Of a DNA stretch of 64,000 nucleotides, positions 60,492-64,000 are shown piece by piece. The stretch is taken from contig NZ_JAIGNS010000001.1 of assembly GCF_019711615.1 (NCBI RefSeq), positions 496,001-560,000 of the forward strand, given 5' to 3'. The notes under the pieces were generated by a model that had not been told where the DNA came from, ran no database searches, and saw only the letters and a list, made by a program, of their open reading frames with translations. Position 1 is the stretch's first letter. The number at the start of each line of letters is the position of its first letter. This DNA is from Qipengyuania intermedia. Its GTDB lineage: Bacteria; Pseudomonadota; Alphaproteobacteria; Sphingomonadales; Sphingomonadaceae. The position numbers and the translations under genes were made by a program.

Positions 60492-61844
60492 ATGGCAGAT
60501 GCCGATCCTTCCGACGCCGTGACGTCACCTGCCGCCAAGGCGCGAAAGCCGATCTCGCGCGAGCGTATGGCACTGCTCTTCGCCGTGATGCTGACGACGG
60601 CTGCGGGCAATACCGCCATGCAGTCGGTCATGCCCTCCATCGGCACGGCGCTCGAGATAGACGATGTGTGGATCAGCCTGGCTTACAGCTGGTCGGCCCT
60701 CCTGTGGGTCGTGTGCGCGCCGTTCTGGGCTGATCGATCCGACCGCCGGGGCCGCAAGGCGATGATGGCGCTGGGCATGATCGGGTTCATCGTGTCGATG
60801 GCGCTATGCGGTCTTGCCCTGTGGTTCGGCCTGATCGGCCTGCTGAGTGGGACGGCAGCCCTCATGGCCTTTGCCGCCGCGCGCAGCCTTTACGGCGGGT
60901 TCGGCAGCGCGGCGCCCCCGGCCGTGCAGGCCTATGTCGCCAGCCGCACACCCCGCGCGCAAAGGACGCAGGCGCTGTCGCTGATCGCTTCCAGTTTCGG
61001 ACTGGGGACGGTCATCGGCCCTGCGCTTGCCCCGCTGATGGTCCTGCCCTTCGTCGGGTTGACCGGGCCTTTCATCATTTTCGCGCTGATCGGTATCATT
61101 ACGCTCATGGCCTTGCGCCTGAGGCTGCCGAACGACGAGCCCCAGTTCCCGGCGAGGGGCAGCGCCTATGACGCGCCCTATGCGGGTGCCTCGCATTCCG
61201 CAGACCTCGACGACGAGGACGAGGACGAGGAAGAGGTCGAACCGCACAAATTGCGCTGGTTCGAACCGCGCCTGCGCCCTTGGGTGACCGTGGGCCTGCT
61301 GGGCGGGCATGCACAGGCCATGGTGCTCGGCATTGCAGGCTTCCTGGTGCTCGACCGGCTCGGCCTCAGGGATACGCCCGCCGAAGGCACCGGGCCGGTC
61401 GGCCTTGTGCTCATGGCGGGTGCGATTGCCACCCTGCTCGCACAATGGGGCCTGATCCCGCGCCTCAACCTGGGGCCGCGCGGCGCGACGCTGTCGGGCA
61501 TTGCGGTCGCAGGGTTCGGCGTGGCGATGCTGGGCGTTGCCGACGATATCCACTCGATCGCGCTCAGCTTTGCGATCGCCTCCCTCGGCTTCGGGCTATT
61601 CAGGCCGGGATCGACATCGGGCACATCGCTCGCCGTGACCCGTGCGGAGCAGGGCCAGGCGGGCGGCGTGACCGCCTCGGTCGCGGGTGCCAGCTATATC
61701 TACGCGCCTGCGCTGGGCGTATGGCTCTATGGCCATTCCGACTGGCTCGGCTTCGGCCTGATCGTCGCGCTGTGCGCGATCGTCTTCGTCTACGGCTGGT
61801 TCAGCCTGCAGCGCGACAGCAAGCTGACGCGCGAGCGCGCCTAG
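60492..61844 (+). CDS. MFS transporter with acidic central loop
   Basis: A 450-residue major-facilitator transporter with twelve predicted helices and the family motif FWADRSDRRGRKAMM between helices 2 and 3. The central cytosolic loop holds a run of Asp/Glu (residues about 237-249, DLDDEDEDEEEVE), encoded by a GAC/GAG tract at 61205-61242. It is probably a proton-driven exporter. No substrate can be assigned. It overlaps arsC by 4 bp tail-to-tail (CTAG). Confidence 0.9.
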   Translation: MADADPSDAVTSPAAKARKPISRERMALLFAVMLTTAAGNTAMQSVMPSIGTALEIDDVWISLAYSWSALLWVVCAPFWADRSDRRGRKAMMALGMIGFIVSMALCGLALWFGLIGLLSGTAALMAFAAARSLYGGFGSAAPPAVQAYVASRTPRAQRTQALSLIASSFGLGTVIGPALAPLMVLPFVGLTGPFIIFALIGIITLMALRLRLPNDEPQFPARGSAYDAPYAGASHSADLDDEDEDEEEVEPHKLRWFEPRLRPWVTVGLLGGHAQAMVLGIAGFLVLDRLGLRDTPAEGTGPVGLVLMAGAIATLLAQWGLIPRLNLGPRGATLSGIAVAGFGVAMLGVADDIHSIALSFAIASLGFGLFRPGSTSGTSLAVTRAEQGQAGGVTASVAGASYIYAPALGVWLYGHSDWLGFGLIVALCAIVFVYGWFSLQRDSKLTRERA

Positions 61845-62185
61845 AGAATCTCGAGGATCTTGTCCTGCGGGCGGCAAAGGCGAACGCCCTTGTCCGTTTC
61901 CACCAGCGGCCGTTCGATCAGGATCGGTTCTGCCGCCATCGCTTCCAGCACGGCTTCGTCCGATGCGTCCGGCAGGCCGCGCTCTTCGGCGTCAGTGCCA
62001 CGCTTGCGCAGGCCCTCCGCAGGAGAAATGCCTGCATCCCTGTAAAGCTGGGCCAGCTTGTCGGCGCTGGGCGGCGTCTTGAGATATTCGATCACTTCCA
62101 CCTCAACCCCCGACAGGTTCTCCAGGATGGCCAGCGTCTTGCGCGAGGTTCCGCACTTCGGGTTGTGCCAGATGGTCGCTTTCAT
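61841..62185 (-). CDS. arsC: ArsC-family arsenate reductase (glutaredoxin-dependent type)
   Basis: A 114-residue thioredoxin-fold protein with the active-site HNPKCGTSRKTL (Cys11). Arginines sit at the positions expected to bind arsenate: LRKRGTD, IERPLVET and VRLCRP. It reduces arsenate to arsenite with glutathione/glutaredoxin; YffB/Spx-like relatives share this fold, so the substrate is not certain. The ATG at 62185 follows AGGAGAT. No other ars genes are adjacent, although an MFS gene is convergent. Confidence 0.88.
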   Translation of the reverse strand: MKATIWHNPKCGTSRKTLAILENLSGVEVEVIEYLKTPPSADKLAQLYRDAGISPAEGLRKRGTDAEERGLPDASDEAVLEAMAAEPILIERPLVETDKGVRLCRPQDKILEIL

Positions 62186-62290
62186 GGGTGATCTCCTGAT
62201 TGGTTGGTGCCGCATCTAATCGCCTGATGCGATCAGTGAAAGGCAGGCTTGCGATTTTTTCATCGCATATTGCGTGATTAGCGGTTGCTA

Positions 62291-62307
62291 ATGCGAATAG
62301 CTCTCAA
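62291..62307. promoter_or_regulatory. Fur-like box 1 upstream of siderophore receptor
   Basis: ATGCGAATAGCTCTCAA resembles the 17-bp Fur operator TTGnGAATnATTCnCAA, with most outer positions matching. It lies 52 bp before the receptor ATG. Confidence 0.5.
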
Positions 62308-62325
62308 TAGCAGGGCGTCAACGAA

Positions 62326-62342
62326 TTGAGAATCAATCGCAA
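62326..62342. promoter_or_regulatory. Fur-like box 2 upstream of siderophore receptor
   Basis: TTGAGAATCAATCGCAA matches TTGAGAATGATTCTCAA at 14 of 17 positions and ends 16 bp before the receptor ATG. Its right half TCGCAA is the same as in the bfd boxes. Confidence 0.6.
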
Positions 62343-62358
62343 GAACAGAAAGCTTTGC

Positions 62359-64000
62359 ATGAAACCGACCACCCTCACCCTGCTTGCCGCAACCACTGCA
62401 CTCGCCGCGCCGGCCTATGCAGCGGAAGAAGCGCAGCCCGAGCGCGATTACCTGCCCACCGACATCGTCGTCACGGGTGACCGCGCCGACGGCTACGACA
62501 ATGACGACGGCTCCACGGCAACCAAGACGCCGACCCCGCTGATCGACGTGCCGCAGGCGGTTTCCTTCATCACCGAAGACCAGCTGGAAGACCAGTCGAT
62601 CCGCCAGCTGAACGACGCGCTGCGCTATGTCCCGGGCATCAGCATGGAAACCGGCGAAGGCCACCGCGACGAAGTGTTCATCCGCGGCCAGGAAACTACG
62701 GCGGACTTTTACATCGACGGGTTGCGCGACGATGCGCAGTATTATCGCTCGCTCTACAATATCGACCGCGTCGAGGTGCTGAAAGGCGCCAATGCGCTCA
62801 TCTTCGGGCGCGGTGCAGGCGGCGGCGCGATCAACCGCGTGGCCAAGCGCGCAGAACTGGGCGATGTCTTCACCAGCGGCGAAGCTTCCGTCGACACCTT
62901 CGGTGCATTTGCCCTGCTGGCCGACGTGAACCAGGCCGTGTCGAACGACGTCGCGCTGCGCCTCAACGCGACCTACGAGGAATTCGACAACGATCGCGAT
63001 TTCTTTGAAGGCCGCTTCATCGGCGTATCGCCGACGCTGACCGCGGCCCTCGGCGCGGACACGACGCTGATCGCCAGCTACACCTACGACAATGACGAGC
63101 GGGTCACCGACCGCGGCGTGCCATCGCTCGGCAATGGTCCGCTGACCGGTTTCGACAGCACCTTCTTCGGCGATGCCGGTTTCAACCGCTCCGATGTCGA
63201 CGTGCATATCGGCCGCGTCCGCCTCGAACACGACTTCAACAGCGGCCTCACCGCCAATGCCACGGTCCAGTTCGCCGATTACGACAAGGTCTACTCCAAC
63301 ATCGTTCCCTCGGGCACCGATGGCGAGACCGTGACGCTCGGCGGCTATCTCGATGCGCAGCAGCGCACCAACTGGATCGGCCAGGCGAACCTCGTCTGGG
63401 AAGCGGATTTCGGCGCCAACCTCGCCTCCACCCTGCTCTTCGGCATGGAAGCGGGTCGCCAGGATTCGGCCAACCAGCGCCAGAACGTCTCCTTCACCCG
63501 CGCGGTCGATGCGAGCGATCCCGACGCGCTGCAGCCGAACGAGACGCCACTGACCGACGTCCTGTTCATTCCTCCCTTCCAGCTCGATCCGGTCTCCCGC
63601 TCGCGCGACAGCGATCTCGAAACGCTCTCCTTCTACATCCAGGAACAGCTCGAAATCGGCGAGTATCTCGAGCTGGTGGCGGGCGTTCGCTGGGACCGCT
63701 TCGACCTCGAAACCGTGAACGTGCTCAATGGACAGCCCGGCGACCGTGTCGATGAGAAGTTCAGCCCGCGCCTCGGCCTGATCGTGAAGCCGACGCCGGA
63801 CCTGTCGCTCTATGCCTCCTATTCGGAAAGCTTCCTGCCCCAGGCAGGCGACCAGTTCTTCATCCTGTCGCAGGGCGATGCGCAGTTCGAGCCGGAGAAG
63901 TTCACCAATTACGAACTCGGCGCAAAATGGGCCCCGCTCGACAAGGTCCTGCTGAGCGCGGCGCTCTTCCGCCTCGAACGGACCAATATCCAGGCCCCCT
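62359..64000 (+). CDS. TonB-dependent siderophore receptor, 3' end outside window
   Basis: An outer-membrane receptor with 547 residues visible. The signal peptide ends near residue 21 (AAPAYA-AEE). The plug carries LIDVPQAVSFITEDQLEDQ, LRYVPGISMETGEGHRDEV, FIRGQETTADFYIDGLRDD and VEVLKGANALIFGRGAGGGAIN, typical of the catecholate siderophore group (Fiu/FcuA-like). The barrel runs off the right edge. Two Fur-like boxes lie upstream, supporting iron-starvation induction. It is divergent from arsC. Confidence 0.93.
   Translation, partial: MKPTTLTLLAATTALAAPAYAAEEAQPERDYLPTDIVVTGDRADGYDNDDGSTATKTPTPLIDVPQAVSFITEDQLEDQSIRQLNDALRYVPGISMETGEGHRDEVFIRGQETTADFYIDGLRDDAQYYRSLYNIDRVEVLKGANALIFGRGAGGGAINRVAKRAELGDVFTSGEASVDTFGAFALLADVNQAVSNDVALRLNATYEEFDNDRDFFEGRFIGVSPTLTAALGADTTLIASYTYDNDERVTDRGVPSLGNGPLTGFDSTFFGDAGFNRSDVDVHIGRVRLEHDFNSGLTANATVQFADYDKVYSNIVPSGTDGETVTLGGYLDAQQRTNWIGQANLVWEADFGANLASTLLFGMEAGRQDSANQRQNVSFTRAVDASDPDALQPNETPLTDVLFIPPFQLDPVSRSRDSDLETLSFYIQEQLEIGEYLELVAGVRWDRFDLETVNVLNGQPGDRVDEKFSPRLGLIVKPTPDLSLYASYSESFLPQAGDQFFILSQGDAQFEPEKFTNYELGAKWAPLDKVLLSAALFRLERTNIQAP

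Noticed and set aside
1..64000. CRISPR array, insertion sequence, prophage or rRNA
   Set aside because: No regularly spaced repeats, transposase, phage or rRNA-like sequence was recognised.

Overview
The window is a GC-rich, densely packed bacterial chromosome segment. The gene content points to an alphaproteobacterium of the Sphingomonadales, most likely Erythrobacteraceae: an Entner-Doudoroff operon (zwf-edd-glk-eda), two TonB-dependent receptors, a CruF-type carotenoid protein, a DUF1465/RcdA-type protein, DUF3297, paired YdcH/DUF465 proteins and a catalytically dead PyrC partner next to pyrB. The species is inferred from gene content only. I see no insertion sequence, integrase, phage gene, CRISPR array or rRNA.

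Layout. 1-1345: trigger factor (cut by the left edge) and tRNA-Leu(UAG). 1493-5478: small proteins, a CHAP protein, der, a DUF2721 protein, and bfr/bfd behind two palindromic Fur-like boxes. 5545-10728: a DUF418 membrane protein, then a Sel1-SPOR protein divergent from an orphan parA, a ribbon-helix-helix-like gene and a TPR-SPOR lipoprotein. 10793-15197: pyrB-pyrC', sppA, tRNA-Val(CAC). 15335-22931: a co-directional block with a carotenoid hydratase-like gene, a large FAD oxidoreductase/acetoacetate-decarboxylase fusion, then a two-gene cassette of a TIR-TolB-TPR protein and a SLOG-like Rossmann/multi-TM protein. 22992-27773: a small membrane protein, a TetR regulator divergent from a TonB receptor, and a sulfotransferase. 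27859-32862: serS-surE, a K+ channel, a small membrane protein, rimO. 33112-36493: a CHASE2/degenerate-GGDEF/EAL protein, a tiny ORF with a perfect Shine-Dalgarno and its own terminator, and a transglutaminase. 36577-42148: the Entner-Doudoroff operon and an L,D-transpeptidase. 42145-47377: the leftward run ptsP, rodZ-like, cpoB-like, tilS. 47460-54875: DUF465 pair, rcdA-like gene, glpK, an MBL hydrolase, a DUF4230 protein, a membrane protein, nadA, a DUF2254 protein. 54879-62185: DMT exporter, old yellow enzyme, CitE-like lyase, lipB, small lipoprotein, membrane proteins, a methyltransferase, MFS transporter, arsC. 62359-64000: a siderophore receptor cut by the right edge.

How the genes work together. 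Glucose is phosphorylated by Glk and routed by Zwf, Edd and Eda to pyruvate and glyceraldehyde-3-phosphate. No pgl gene lies in the operon. Iron handling appears at both ends (bfd/bfr and the siderophore receptor), and similar palindromes precede both loci. Several genes serve the envelope or division: SPOR proteins, RodZ-like, CpoB-like, L,D-transpeptidase, SppA.

The best candidate for an undescribed system is the TIR-TolB-TPR plus SLOG/TM cassette at 19437-22931. Its architecture recalls nucleotide-signal conflict systems. The gene just upstream, a desaturase-like/acetoacetate-decarboxylase fusion, is the second most unusual object.

A recurrent feature is that 8 of 12 convergent gene pairs end with interlocked stop codons, either abutting in CTGATCAG or overlapping by 4 bp in CTAG/CTAA. 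No gene-free stretch exceeds 300 bases.
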